Shown: one piece after another, positions 1-9,031 of the stretch
Layout of the letters: the number at the start of each line of letters is the position of its first letter
How positions within the stretch are numbered: the first letter of the stretch is position 1
Assembly: GCF_001544795.2 (NCBI RefSeq)
Contig: NZ_FCOI02000023.1
Location: 46,790 to 110,789 of the forward strand
From: Caballeronia temeraria
Lineage (GTDB): Bacteria > Pseudomonadota > Gammaproteobacteria > Burkholderiales > Burkholderiaceae
Length of the DNA stretch: 64,000 nucleotides
Direction: 5' to 3'
Translations under genes and position numbers: made by a program
Notes under the pieces: generated by a model
The model's input: only the letters and a program-made list of their open reading frames with translations
Database searches by the model: none
Told to the model about the DNA's origin: nothing

Positions 1-896
1 GAGATAAGCCGCGCAGAAGACCATCACGCAGCCCTGCACGAGCGGCATGTCGCGATTGGTGACGGCATCGACCATCAGGCTCGCGAGCCCGGGATAGTTG
101 AAGATCGATTCGACGATCACCACGCCGCCGAACAGATACGACAGCGACAGCGCGACCGCATTGGCGATCGGCCCGATGGTGTTCGGCAGCACGTGCCGCA
201 ACACGACGCGCATCGGCGAAGCGCCTTTGAGCAAGGCCATCTCCACATACGATGCATTGAGCTGATCGAGCACGGCGGCGCGCGTCATGCGCGCCATCTG
301 CGCGACGATCACGCAGCACAGCGTCATCACCGGCATCGCATACGTGCGCACGAGCGCGCCGAACGACGAGACATCCGACAGATACGACAACGCCGGCAGC
401 CAGCGCAGCTTCACCGCGAAGATCAGCACGGCGATGGTCGCGACGAGAAACTCGGGCACCGCGACCGTCGACAGCGTGAGCACGTTGAGCGCGCGATCGA
501 GCAGCGAGCCGCGATACATCGCCGATGCAATGCCGATGAACAACGCGAGCGGCACCGACACGAGCGCGGTCAATCCCGCGAGCACGAGCGAGTTCGGCAG
601 ACGCGTGGAGATGAGTTCGCTGACCGGCAGATTGTTCGACAACGACGTGCCGAAGTTGCCCGTCACCACGTGCAGCAGCCATTGCAGATAACGCGTGACG
701 GCAGGCTGATCGAGGCCGAACTGATGCCGCAGCGCCGCCACCTGTTCGGGCGTCGCTGCCTGACCGAGCGCCTGCTGCGCGGCATCGCCCGGCAAGAGAC
801 CGGTGATGCCGAACACGATCATCGACACGATCAGGAGCGTGAGCAGCGCGAGGCCGAGGCGCGCGGCGATGAGTCGTTGCGCATGAGCTTTCATCG
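1..896 (-). CDS. ABC transporter permease, DppB/OppB type (3' end missing)
   Basis: Inner-membrane permease of a family-5 (dipeptide/opine/nickel type) ABC importer. About 298 residues are visible and the C-terminus is cut off by the window edge. The protein starts MKAHAQRLIAARLGLALL, with a first membrane helix at about residues 9-30. The periplasmic stretch that follows contains LPGDAA and the DppB-like 'LRHQFGLDQPAVTRYLQW'. Later it has the cytoplasmic EAA-type coupling loop (EMALLKGASPMRVVLRHVLPN), which contacts the ATPase. It lies 78 bp downstream of a Tat-exported binding protein on the same strand, so the two probably form one importer. The second permease and the ATPases would lie beyond the left edge. 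The substrate cannot be read from sequence. Confidence 0.9.
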
Positions 897-974
897 GATA
901 TCGCCTCTCGTTTGAAGGGTTGACATCGTGCGCCGCGCGGGTGAACGCGACGCACGTCCGCGGCTACATCACGC

Positions 975-2597
975 TCAGGCTTCGAGCCACACGTTCTCCG
1001 CAAACATCCAGCCCATCAGACCCGCGAGCGGAATGCCGCTCAGGCCCTTGAGCTTCGTCGTATGCGCATCGAGCGAGCTCTGGAACATCGGAATGCCGAT
1101 GCCGCCATCCGAATGCACGAGTTCCTGCATGTCGCCGTAGATCTTCTTGCGCTTCGCATCGTCCGGCTCGCCACGCGCGGCGACCAGCATCTGGTCGAAC
1201 TGCGGGCTTTTCCAGTTCGCTTCGTTCCACGGCGCATCGGACTTGAAGAACTGCGTGAAGATCACGTCCGCGCTCGGGCGCGCATTGATGTTGCCGAAGC
1301 CGAGCGGATGCTTCATCCAGTGATTCGACCAGTAGCCGTCGGACGGCACGCGCGTCACTTGCAGATTGATGCCCGCTTGCGGCGCGACCTGCTGCATCAG
1401 CACGGCCATTTCGACGGAACCTTCCGCCGCCGGCGACGCGTACACCTGAATCGGCGTGCTGCCGAGCTTCGCCTTCTGGAAGTGGAACTTCGCCTTGTCC
1501 GGATCGAAGCCGCGTTGCGGCAGACCTGCCATGTAGTACTTGTTGCTCGGATCGATAGGCTGATCGTTACCGATCGCGCCATAGCCGCGGAAGATCGTCT
1601 TGCGCATCTGCTCGCGGTCCATCAGGTACATCATGCCGCGGCGGAAATCCGCATTGCCGGTGATGCCGCCATCGTCGCGCATGATGAGATCGGTGTACTG
1701 GCCCGTCTTCGTTTCCAGCACCGTGAAGCCCGGCGTGCCTTTGATGCGGTCGGTCGAACGCGCGCTCACTGCGTTGATGAGCTGCACGTCGCCCGACATG
1801 AGCGCATTCACGCGCGCGGGTTCGTCCGCGATGCCGATCAGCTCCACTTCATCCAGATGCGGCATGCCCGGCTTCCAGTACTTCTCGTTGCGCACGCCGA
1901 CCGTGCGCACGCCCGGCGCGAATTCCTTCAGCTTGAACGGGCCCGTGCCGACCGCCGTCTTGAAGTCCGTCGTGCCGTCCTTGATGATGAGGAAGTGCGA
2001 GTCCGCGAGAATCACCGGCAGGTCCGCGTTCGCGCCGGAGAGCGTGATCGTGAGTTCGTTCGGGCCGGTCGCCTTGATGTCCTTGAACTGATCCGCAAGC
2101 GTCTTCGCCTTCGAACCGACCGCCGGGTCTTTATGGCGCATCAGCGAGTAGATGACGTCCTGCGGCGCGAGCGACTTGCCGTCGTGGAATTGCACGCCGC
2201 TGCGCAGCTTCACGACCCACACGGTCGCGTCTTTCGTCTCGAGCGATTCGGCGAGCGCCATCTTCGCGCCGAGATGATTGTCCAGCTCGGTCAGGCCGCT
2301 GTAGAACATGAACGCACGCGCGTAGTCCGTGCCGAGCGCGCCCTTGGCGGGATCGAGCGTATCGGCGGCGGAGGACGACTGCGTCGCTACGCGGATGCGC
2401 CCGCCCTGCTTCGGCTTGTCCTGCGCGAAAGCCGCGCCGCTCGCGGTGAGAAGCCCCGCGCCCGTCATCGACATGAGTCCGCCCGCGGCCATCGCGCGAA
2501 GGACGTTGCGTCGCGACGCGCCACGGCGCGTCAGTTCTTCGAGGCGTTTGCCGGCATCGGCGTGAACGAGTGCTTCAGGCGATTTGTCGATGCTCAT
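975..2597 (-). CDS. ABC transporter substrate-binding protein, family 5 (peptide type), Tat-exported
   Basis: Periplasmic binding protein of 540 residues, the usual length for SBP_bac_5. The N-terminus carries a twin-arginine signal (ASRRNVLRAMAAGG) followed by a hydrophobic stretch ending GAAFA-QDKP, a likely cleavage site near residue 59. The mature part begins with KQGGRIRVATQSSSAADTLD, the classic start of this family, and contains VVKLRSGVQFHDGKSLAPQDVIYSL. The Tat route suggests folding before export. It is the first component of an importer with the permease just downstream. A close paralogue lies at 7405-8982, with the shared motif FYSGLTELD. The ligand is unknown; neighbours suggest an amine or modified amino acid. 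Confidence 0.92.
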   Translation of the reverse strand: MSIDKSPEALVHADAGKRLEELTRRGASRRNVLRAMAAGGLMSMTGAGLLTASGAAFAQDKPKQGGRIRVATQSSSAADTLDPAKGALGTDYARAFMFYSGLTELDNHLGAKMALAESLETKDATVWVVKLRSGVQFHDGKSLAPQDVIYSLMRHKDPAVGSKAKTLADQFKDIKATGPNELTITLSGANADLPVILADSHFLIIKDGTTDFKTAVGTGPFKLKEFAPGVRTVGVRNEKYWKPGMPHLDEVELIGIADEPARVNALMSGDVQLINAVSARSTDRIKGTPGFTVLETKTGQYTDLIMRDDGGITGNADFRRGMMYLMDREQMRKTIFRGYGAIGNDQPIDPSNKYYMAGLPQRGFDPDKAKFHFQKAKLGSTPIQVYASPAAEGSVEMAVLMQQVAPQAGINLQVTRVPSDGYWSNHWMKHPLGFGNINARPSADVIFTQFFKSDAPWNEANWKSPQFDQMLVAARGEPDDAKRKKIYGDMQELVHSDGGIGIPMFQSSLDAHTTKLKGLSGIPLAGLMGWMFAENVWLEA

Positions 2598-2677
2598 GAA
2601 CTTCTCCGCGATAGGGGCTGTGGATGTTCGACGGCTTGTTTATTGGTTGAAGGCCGTCTGTTTTTGCTTTCGATACA

Positions 2678-3958
2678 TCAATAGAACACGTCTTTGATCG
2701 AGTAATACGCGCCGACGAGCGGCAGAAACCAGGGCTTGCCCGTATGACCCGGAATCGCGGGCCAGTCGAAATCGCGCCACGGGTTGGCCTCCGCGTTGCC
2801 GTTCATCACGTCGGCCATGATCTGGCCCATGTGTGTCGACATCTGCGTGCCGTGGCCGCTGTAGCCCATCGAGAAATAGATGCCGTCGTGCTGGCCCGCG
2901 CGCGGCAGGCGATCCGCCGTGATATCGACGAGACCGCCCCAGCAATAGTCGATGCGCGCATCAGCCAGGCTCGGGAAAATCGCTGCGAGATTGGCTTGCA
3001 GAATGCGTCCGCTCTTTGCATCCGATGGACGCTCCGACGCGGTGAAACGCGCGCGTCCGCCGAGCAGCAAGCGTGCATCGGGCGTCACGCGAAAATAGTT
3101 GTGCATGAGGCGGCTCGTCGTGTACGAGCGCCGTTGCGGCAAGAGTTGCTGCAATCGTTCCGCAGGCAGCGGCTCGGTCACGATGATGAACGAGCCGACC
3201 GGCGCGAGCCTGCGCCGATACCACGCGAACGGGCCATGCTTCGACGGTCCCGTTGCGATCAGCACCTGCTTCACGCGCAAGGTGCCCCGCTTCGAATCGA
3301 TACGATAAGCGCCGCCTTCCTTCGTGATCGCCGTGACTTCGGCGTGCTCGTAGAGACGCGCGCCTTGTCTCGCCGCCGCGTTCGCGAGGCCAACGGCGAA
3401 CTTGCCCATATGCATCTGTCCGCCATGACGTTGCAAAAGCCCGCCGTAGAAGGCATCGGATTGCACTTCGCTGCGGACCTGCTCGCGATCGAGCAGTTCG
3501 ATGTCGGGATCGACTTCACGCCGGATGAGATCGGCGGTCGTCGCGATGTGTTCGAGATGATGCGGCTTCGCGGCGAGCTTGAGCTTGCCCGATGCGAGAT
3601 AGTCGCAATCGATGTTCTCTTCGCGAATCAGACGCTCGACGGTGCTCACCGCCGCCGCATACGCACGATAACAACCTTGCGCGCGCTCGACGCCGAGTTG
3701 CGAACGCAGCGCCGCGTAATCCTGCGCGACGCCCGTGTTGCACTGACCGCCGTTGCGTCCCGACGCGCCGCCGCCCATGCGCCCGGCATCGAGCACGACG
3801 ACCGATGCGCCGCGCTTGCCCAACGCGAGCGCCGCCGACAGACCCGTGAACCCGCCGCCGATCACGGCGACGTCGGCCTGACCGTCCGCCGGGCCTTCGC
3901 ACGTCGAGATCATCGCGGGCGCGGTGTCGAGCCAGTAAGAGTCGAGTTTCATCGGCAT
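2678..3958 (-). CDS. FAD-dependent amine oxidoreductase (DadA/PuuB-like)
   Basis: 426 residues, DAO superfamily. The N-terminal dinucleotide fold is clear (DVAVIGGGFTGLSAALALG, about residues 29-47), followed by the FAD-contact segment GGGASGRNGGQCNTG that is typical of gamma-glutamylputrescine oxidase and related N-substituted amino acid oxidases. The C-terminal half carries WGGLVDITADRLPRAG and MGYSGHGTQMSTHMG, matching the second FAD-binding part. Such enzymes oxidise a secondary or primary amine to an imine or aldehyde, which fits an aldehyde dehydrogenase gene in the same run. It lies 22 bp downstream of the haloacid dehalogenase-like gene and upstream of the binding protein, so all are likely co-transcribed. 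The exact substrate is not known. Confidence 0.88.
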   Translation of the reverse strand: MPMKLDSYWLDTAPAMISTCEGPADGQADVAVIGGGFTGLSAALALGKRGASVVVLDAGRMGGGASGRNGGQCNTGVAQDYAALRSQLGVERAQGCYRAYAAAVSTVERLIREENIDCDYLASGKLKLAAKPHHLEHIATTADLIRREVDPDIELLDREQVRSEVQSDAFYGGLLQRHGGQMHMGKFAVGLANAAARQGARLYEHAEVTAITKEGGAYRIDSKRGTLRVKQVLIATGPSKHGPFAWYRRRLAPVGSFIIVTEPLPAERLQQLLPQRRSYTTSRLMHNYFRVTPDARLLLGGRARFTASERPSDAKSGRILQANLAAIFPSLADARIDYCWGGLVDITADRLPRAGQHDGIYFSMGYSGHGTQMSTHMGQIMADVMNGNAEANPWRDFDWPAIPGHTGKPWFLPLVGAYYSIKDVFY

Positions 3959-3980
3959 CGCTCGCGTGTAGGGGCTTCGC

Positions 3981-4649
3981 TCACAGACCGAGTTGGCCGG
4001 CGAGATCGCCGATGGTGTCCACTTCGTAATACTCGTAGTACGGCGTGCCCGGCTCGTGGCCGCGCTTCACGAACGCCTTGTGCTTGATGCCCATGTCGTG
4101 TGCGGTCATCAGGTCGTAGCGCAGGCTCGATGACACATGCAGCACGTCTTCCGGATTGCAGTTCAACTGGTCGAACATGTACTCGAAGCCTTGCATGCGC
4201 GGCTTGTACGACTGCGCCTGCTGCGCCGTGAACACGCGATGGAACGGCGCGCCGAGCTTGTCGACGTTGCTCTGAATCTGATCGTTCGATGCGTTCGACA
4301 GAATCACGAGCTTGTACTTCTTCGCGAGACGCGAGAGGCCTTCCGGCACGTCCGGATGCGGGCCCCAGGTCGGCACGGCGAGGTAATACTTTTCGGCTTC
4401 GGCTTCGTTGAATTCGACGTTCATGCGCTCGCATGCGCGGCGCACCGAGTTGACGATCACGTCGCGATAAGGCTTCCACGCGCCGAGCACTTCGTCGCGG
4501 CGATAGCCCGCGAAGAACTTGACGAACTGCTCGAGGTCGTCGCCTTGCAGACGGTCGGCGTACATCTCGCGGGCCATGTCGGCCATGCGGAATTTCGTCA
4601 GCGTGCCGTAGCAGTCGAACGTAATGTACTTCGGCTCGAAATCGATCAT
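3981..4649 (-). CDS. haloacid dehalogenase-like hydrolase, type II
   Basis: 222 residues, the usual length of type II 2-haloacid dehalogenases. The nucleophile motif is ITFDCYGTLTKF (first Asp at about residue 10). Motif II is LVILSNASND, the lysine region is YKPRMQGFEYMF, and motif IV is VSSSLRYDLMTAHDMGIK. True dehalogenases hydrolyse (S)-2-haloacids, but many members of this group sit in amine-catabolic operons with other hydrolase roles, so only the fold and class are secure. It lies upstream of the FAD oxidoreductase with a 22 bp gap and downstream of the aldehyde dehydrogenase across a 173 bp AT-rich gap that may hold its own promoter. Confidence 0.87.
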   Translation of the reverse strand: MIDFEPKYITFDCYGTLTKFRMADMAREMYADRLQGDDLEQFVKFFAGYRRDEVLGAWKPYRDVIVNSVRRACERMNVEFNEAEAEKYYLAVPTWGPHPDVPEGLSRLAKKYKLVILSNASNDQIQSNVDKLGAPFHRVFTAQQAQSYKPRMQGFEYMFDQLNCNPEDVLHVSSSLRYDLMTAHDMGIKHKAFVKRGHEPGTPYYEYYEVDTIGDLAGQLGL

Positions 4650-4822
4650 GGTGTCAGTCCTGTCGTGTGTTGGTTAAACAAAAAACAGCGAAGTGTTGAG
4701 AAAATTTAAACAAGGCAAAAATGACTCATGGCGTTGAATGCGTGCCTCGCGGCGACATAAGTCATGCGTTTTGATCCTCCGTCACAGCACAAAATGCGGC
4801 GCGCTTCGAACGATCGTGCGCT

Positions 4823-6301
4823 TCAGACTTCCGTGTCGATGAGCACGCTCTTGAAGCGCAGATTTGCCTCATAAGCCTGCCGCCCGAGATCCTTGCCGAT
4901 GCCCGAGCGCTTGTAGCCGCCCGTCGGGATGACGAAATCGCTGGTACGTCCATAGCGATTCACCCATACGGTGCCCGCTTCAATGCGGCGCACCATTCGC
5001 AGCGCGCGGCCGATATCCGCCGTATGCACGCCCGCAGCCAGTCCGTAGTCGGGATGTGCGGCGAGTTCGAGCGCTTCTTCTTCGATATCGAAGGACTGCA
5101 CGGTGAGCACGGGATCGAAGATTTCACTGCGCACGGCATCGCTTTCCTGCGTGACATCGCATAGCAGGGTCGGCGCATAGAACGCGCCGGGCGTCGCGGC
5201 ATCGGCACGCTTGCCGCCGCATCGCAAGGTCGCGCCGCTCGCGATGCTGCGCTGAACGATTGCATCGATGCGCTGCGCCTGCGTCTCCGAAATGATCGGC
5301 GACAAGGTCGTGCCGGCGGCCCATGTCGCGCCCGCCTTGAGTTCGCTGAATGCCTGTGCGATGCGATCCGTCAGTTCTTCAGCAACGCCGCGTTGCACGA
5401 GCAGTCGCGAACCCGCGACGCACACCTGTCCCGCGTTCCCCGTGATCGCACCCGCGATGCGACGCGCGACTTCATCGATGCGCGGTGCATCGGCGAATAC
5501 GATTTGCGGGCTCTTGCCGCCCAGCTCCAGCGTGACGGGCTTCGTGCCGGTTTCGGCGCACGCGGCCATGATCGCGGCGCCCGTGCGCGTCGATCCGGTG
5601 AACGTCACCTTGCCGATGCGCGGATGACGCACGAGCGCATCGCCGGTCGTGCGGCCATCGCCCTGAACGACATTGAAGATGCCCGGCGGGACGCCCGCTT
5701 CGAGCGCGAGCTCGGCGAGGCGCAACGCGCTGAAAGGCGTCATCTCCGAAGGCTTCAGCACGACCGCGTTGCCCGCCGCGAGCGCGGGCGCGGTCTTCCA
5801 TACGCCCATCACGAGCGGAAAATTCCACGGTGCGATGGCGCCGATCACGCCATACGGTTCAGCGATCGTCATGCCCAGATGCCGATGATCCGTCGCCGCG
5901 ACATCGCCGCCGATCTTGTCGGCGAGCTCTGCATAGAAGCGGATGCTCTCGGCGGTGAACGGCACGTCCCAGTTATAGGCATCGCGCACGGGACGCGTCG
6001 AGCCGATGGCTTCGAGCGGCGCGAGATTAGCGGCATCGGCGGCGACGAGATCGGCGAACTTGCGCAGCACGCGTGCGCGCTCGCGTGGCGCACGGCGGGC
6101 CCAGTCGCTCTTCTTGAACGCGTTGTACGCGTTCTGCACGGCGTAGTCGATCATCGCGTCATCGGCGACGGGCACCGATGCATACGCGACGCCATCCGAC
6201 GGACGCGATACCTCGATACGCGACGCGCCCGCATCGATCAATTCGCCGCCGATGAAGTGCCCGCTCCTGATGACGATGCTGGCAGGATCGAACCGGTCCA
6301 T
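4823..6301 (-). CDS. NAD(P)-dependent aldehyde dehydrogenase
   Basis: 492 residues from the chosen start, a normal length for the family. Visible motifs are the Rossmann turn VTFTGSTRTGAAI, the catalytic glutamate region TLELGGKSPQIVF and the catalytic cysteine in NAGQVCVAGSRLLV. It oxidises an aldehyde to the acid in the cytoplasm. The open frame runs further upstream, but the ATG at 6301 is preceded by GAGGAGG about 10 bases away, and the next upstream ATG would place that Shine-Dalgarno site inside the gene, so I chose 6301. It probably handles the aldehyde released by the neighbouring FAD amine oxidoreductase. It is divergent from the GNAT gene at 6528. Confidence 0.92.
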   Translation of the reverse strand: MDRFDPASIVIRSGHFIGGELIDAGASRIEVSRPSDGVAYASVPVADDAMIDYAVQNAYNAFKKSDWARRAPRERARVLRKFADLVAADAANLAPLEAIGSTRPVRDAYNWDVPFTAESIRFYAELADKIGGDVAATDHRHLGMTIAEPYGVIGAIAPWNFPLVMGVWKTAPALAAGNAVVLKPSEMTPFSALRLAELALEAGVPPGIFNVVQGDGRTTGDALVRHPRIGKVTFTGSTRTGAAIMAACAETGTKPVTLELGGKSPQIVFADAPRIDEVARRIAGAITGNAGQVCVAGSRLLVQRGVAEELTDRIAQAFSELKAGATWAAGTTLSPIISETQAQRIDAIVQRSIASGATLRCGGKRADAATPGAFYAPTLLCDVTQESDAVRSEIFDPVLTVQSFDIEEEALELAAHPDYGLAAGVHTADIGRALRMVRRIEAGTVWVNRYGRTSDFVIPTGGYKRSGIGKDLGRQAYEANLRFKSVLIDTEV

Positions 6302-6527
6302 ATGCGTGAGTCCTCCTCGGGGATGCTGCGTTGACATGGCTCTATCGTAGGACGAGCGCACCGGCATATTTCGCCGACAAAATTGCCGATTCAGCACAGC
6401 GCGCGCGTTCTTGACGCGATAACCTGCGGTTTTGCGTTGCACCACGCGCGACAGGAAGATCGTCCTAGCCATGCGCGCTTCGCGGTGTCACAGTCACGGT
6501 AAATGTCTTCAAACTGAGGAGGCCGGC

Positions 6528-7400
6528 GTGCCTGACTCGAACCATAACGAAGTGGTCGAATACCGGGCTTTCACGCTCGATGACATCCCCGCGGCGCACG
6601 CGTTGTCGGCGTCCGTCAAATGGCGGCATCGCGCGGACGACTGGCGCTTCGCGGCGCGCATCGGCAGCGGCTTCGCGGCCGTCGACAGCCAGGGCGCGCT
6701 CGTCGGCACGGCGTTCGCGTTTCAGTTTGGCACGGACGCGGCGACGCTCGGCATGTTCATCGTCGCGCCGGAACATCAGCGGCGCGGCATCGGGCGCGGC
6801 CTGCTCGACCGACTCAGAGCGAAGCTCGGATCACGCATGCTGCTGATCCATGCATCAATTGAAGGCAAGCCGCTTTGCGAGGAACGCGGCTTCGAATACA
6901 TCGACACCATTCATCAACATCAGGGCGCGGCCTTTCAGCCGCCGCTCGTTTCGCTGCCGCCGGGCGAGCGCCTGCGTCCGATCGGCGCGAAGGACACACC
7001 GCGTCTCGCCGCGCTCGCATCGCGTGCGAGCGGACTGGATCGCACGGAACTGCTGCCGCAATTGCTCGATGTTGCGAGCGGCATCGCGCTCGATCGCGAC
7101 GGCGAGCTGATCGGCTTCGCGCTCTTCCGGCGTTTCGGCGATGGCCATGTGATCGGTCCGGTGATCGCGCCGGAATCGCCGGACCGGAGCCGCGCCAAAG
7201 CGCTGATCAGCTATTGGCTCGCGCTGAACGCGGGCATGTTCGTGCGCGTCGACACGCCATTGCGTTACGGCTTGTCGTCGTGGCTCGACGGGCTCGGGCT
7301 GCCGCTCGTCGATACGATCGATCAGATGGCGCTCAACGGCACGCCATCCCCCGATGCGACGCTCACGCAATTCGCGTTGACGAGCCAGGCAGTGTGGTGA
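6528..7400 (+). CDS. GNAT family N-acetyltransferase
   Basis: 290 residues from a GTG start. GAGGAGG lies 5 bases before the GTG at 6528, which decides against the longer open frame. The N-terminal half is a GNAT domain; the acetyl-CoA loop is seen as EHQRRGIGRGLLDRLRAKLG (about residues 83-102). The second half (about 160-290) looks like a degenerate second GNAT module, giving the double-GNAT length. It acetylates an unknown amine. It is transcribed away from the aldehyde dehydrogenase and converges on the second binding protein, with 4 bases between the genes. The substrate is not identifiable. Confidence 0.85.
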   Translation: MPDSNHNEVVEYRAFTLDDIPAAHALSASVKWRHRADDWRFAARIGSGFAAVDSQGALVGTAFAFQFGTDAATLGMFIVAPEHQRRGIGRGLLDRLRAKLGSRMLLIHASIEGKPLCEERGFEYIDTIHQHQGAAFQPPLVSLPPGERLRPIGAKDTPRLAALASRASGLDRTELLPQLLDVASGIALDRDGELIGFALFRRFGDGHVIGPVIAPESPDRSRAKALISYWLALNAGMFVRVDTPLRYGLSSWLDGLGLPLVDTIDQMALNGTPSPDATLTQFALTSQAVW

Positions 7401-7404
7401 TCGA

Positions 7405-8982
7405 TCACGCCTTCGCGAGCCAGGCAAACTCCGCGAAGCGATAGCCCATCACACGTCCCGAAGGCGTGCCCTTCAAGCCGCGCAAGTTCGAGCTTTGCGC
7501 GTCGATGAAGTTGATGAACGCGGGAATCACGAGGCTGTTCTTCTCGAAGACGATGGTCTGCATGTCGCCGTACATCTGCATGCGCTTCGCTTCGTCGCGT
7601 TCGCGACGCGCCTGCGTGAGCAGTTGATCGAACTGCTCGTTCTTCCAGCCGGACTCGTTCCAGTTCGCGTTCGAGCGGAAGAACTGCGTGTACAGCAGAT
7701 CGAGCGTCGGGCGCGGCAGGATCGAGCCGTAGGTCATCGGATACTTCATCCAGTAGGTTGTCCAGTAGCCATCGGCGGGCACGCGGCGCACGTTGATATC
7801 GACGCCCGCCTGTTTCGCGGCCTGCTGAATCAGCATCGCCGAATCGAGCGCGGTCTCGACAGATGGCGGCGCGATGATTTCCGCGCGCGCACCCGGCGTG
7901 CCGGCCTTCTTGAAGTGAAACTGCGCCTTGTCGGGATCGTATGCGCGTTGCGGCAATCCCTTCATGAAGTACGGATGCCACTCCGGCACCGGATGATCGT
8001 TCGCGAGCGTGCCGTGGCCTTGCAGCATCACGTTCACGATGCGCTGGCGGTCATGCAGGTACTTGATGCCTTCGTTGAAGTCCGCGCTTTTTGTCGGCAG
8101 CATGTCCTGCCGCAACGCGAGATCCGAATAAAGTTGCGACGGGCTTTCCAGCACCGTCACCTTGCCCGTCTGCTTCAGGCGCTCGACGTCGCGCGCGGGC
8201 AGCGGCGAGATGAGTTGCACATCGCCCGCGAGCAGCGCATTGGTGCGCGCCGCATCGTCGCCGATGCCGATGATCTCCACTTCATCCAGATACGGACGTC
8301 CCGGCTTCCAGAAGTTCGGATTGCGCGCGCCGATGCAGCGCTGCGCCGGCGTGAACTCCTTGCACTTGAACGGGCCCGTGCCGTTGCCTTTGGAGAAATC
8401 CGTCGTGTTCGCGGCGACGATCACGAGATGCGGAATCGCGAGCAGCGCAGGCAGATCCACATTCGGCTCGGTCAGCACGATCTCCACTTTCAGCGGTCCC
8501 GCCGCCTTCACCGCGCTGATGCCATCCGCGATCGATTTCGCTTTCGAGCCGGTCGCCGGGTCTTTGTGGCGCATCAGCGAGAACACGACATCTTCTGATG
8601 TGAGCGGTTTGCCGTCGTGGAAGTGCACGTTGGGCCGCAGCGTGACGGTCCATGTCATGAAGTCGTCGGATTCGAGCTTTTCCGCGAGCGCGTTTTGCGT
8701 CTTGAAGTCGGCGTCGAGTTCGGTGAGGCCGCTATAGAACATGTAGGCGCGCGAATAGTCGCCGGTATGCGTGCCCTTCGCGGGATCGAGCGAATCCATC
8801 AGCGACTGATTCGCGAGCGCCACGCGGATGCGCCCGCCACGTTGCGGCGTGGGTTCGTTCGCGGCGAACGCGAGCGACGATGCGCCCGGCAAAATCAGCG
8901 TCGCGGCGCCCGCGGCGGCCAGCGTTTTTATCGCCTTGCGGCGGCCAGGATCGGCGACAACGAAGTCCTTCGGCAATGTCAT
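7405..8982 (-). CDS. ABC transporter substrate-binding protein, family 5, Tat-exported (second copy)
   Basis: 525 residues from the ATG at 8982. The frame stays open for another 104 codons upstream, but that part overlaps the 3' end of the oxidoreductase gene and has no binding-protein character. The signal is twin-arginine (GRRKAIKTLAAAG) with a likely cleavage at LAFA-ANEP. The mature start QRGGRIRVALANQSLMDSLD and VTLRPNVHFHDGKPLTSED match SBP_bac_5. It is a clear paralogue of the protein at 975-2597. No permease or ATPase accompanies it, so it may feed the same importer. It lies 49 bp downstream of the NADH:flavin oxidoreductase and is probably in its operon. Confidence 0.9.
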   Translation of the reverse strand: MTLPKDFVVADPGRRKAIKTLAAAGAATLILPGASSLAFAANEPTPQRGGRIRVALANQSLMDSLDPAKGTHTGDYSRAYMFYSGLTELDADFKTQNALAEKLESDDFMTWTVTLRPNVHFHDGKPLTSEDVVFSLMRHKDPATGSKAKSIADGISAVKAAGPLKVEIVLTEPNVDLPALLAIPHLVIVAANTTDFSKGNGTGPFKCKEFTPAQRCIGARNPNFWKPGRPYLDEVEIIGIGDDAARTNALLAGDVQLISPLPARDVERLKQTGKVTVLESPSQLYSDLALRQDMLPTKSADFNEGIKYLHDRQRIVNVMLQGHGTLANDHPVPEWHPYFMKGLPQRAYDPDKAQFHFKKAGTPGARAEIIAPPSVETALDSAMLIQQAAKQAGVDINVRRVPADGYWTTYWMKYPMTYGSILPRPTLDLLYTQFFRSNANWNESGWKNEQFDQLLTQARRERDEAKRMQMYGDMQTIVFEKNSLVIPAFINFIDAQSSNLRGLKGTPSGRVMGYRFAEFAWLAKA

Positions 8983-9031
8983 GGTCAGCCTCGCTCGGTC
9001 ATGTCGTTTTGCGGATGGGATGCGGCGTGCG

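Noticed and set aside
193..915. Long plus-strand open frame opposite the permease gene
   Set aside because: Arg/His-rich translation typical of an antisense frame in GC-rich DNA; the minus-strand permease explains the region.
1062..2684. 540-codon plus-strand open frame opposite the first binding protein
   Set aside because: Mirror of a well-supported binding-protein gene; its translation is Arg/His/Ala-rich with no domain.
2744..4087. 447-codon plus-strand open frame opposite the FAD oxidoreductase
   Set aside because: Antisense shadow without recognisable motifs.
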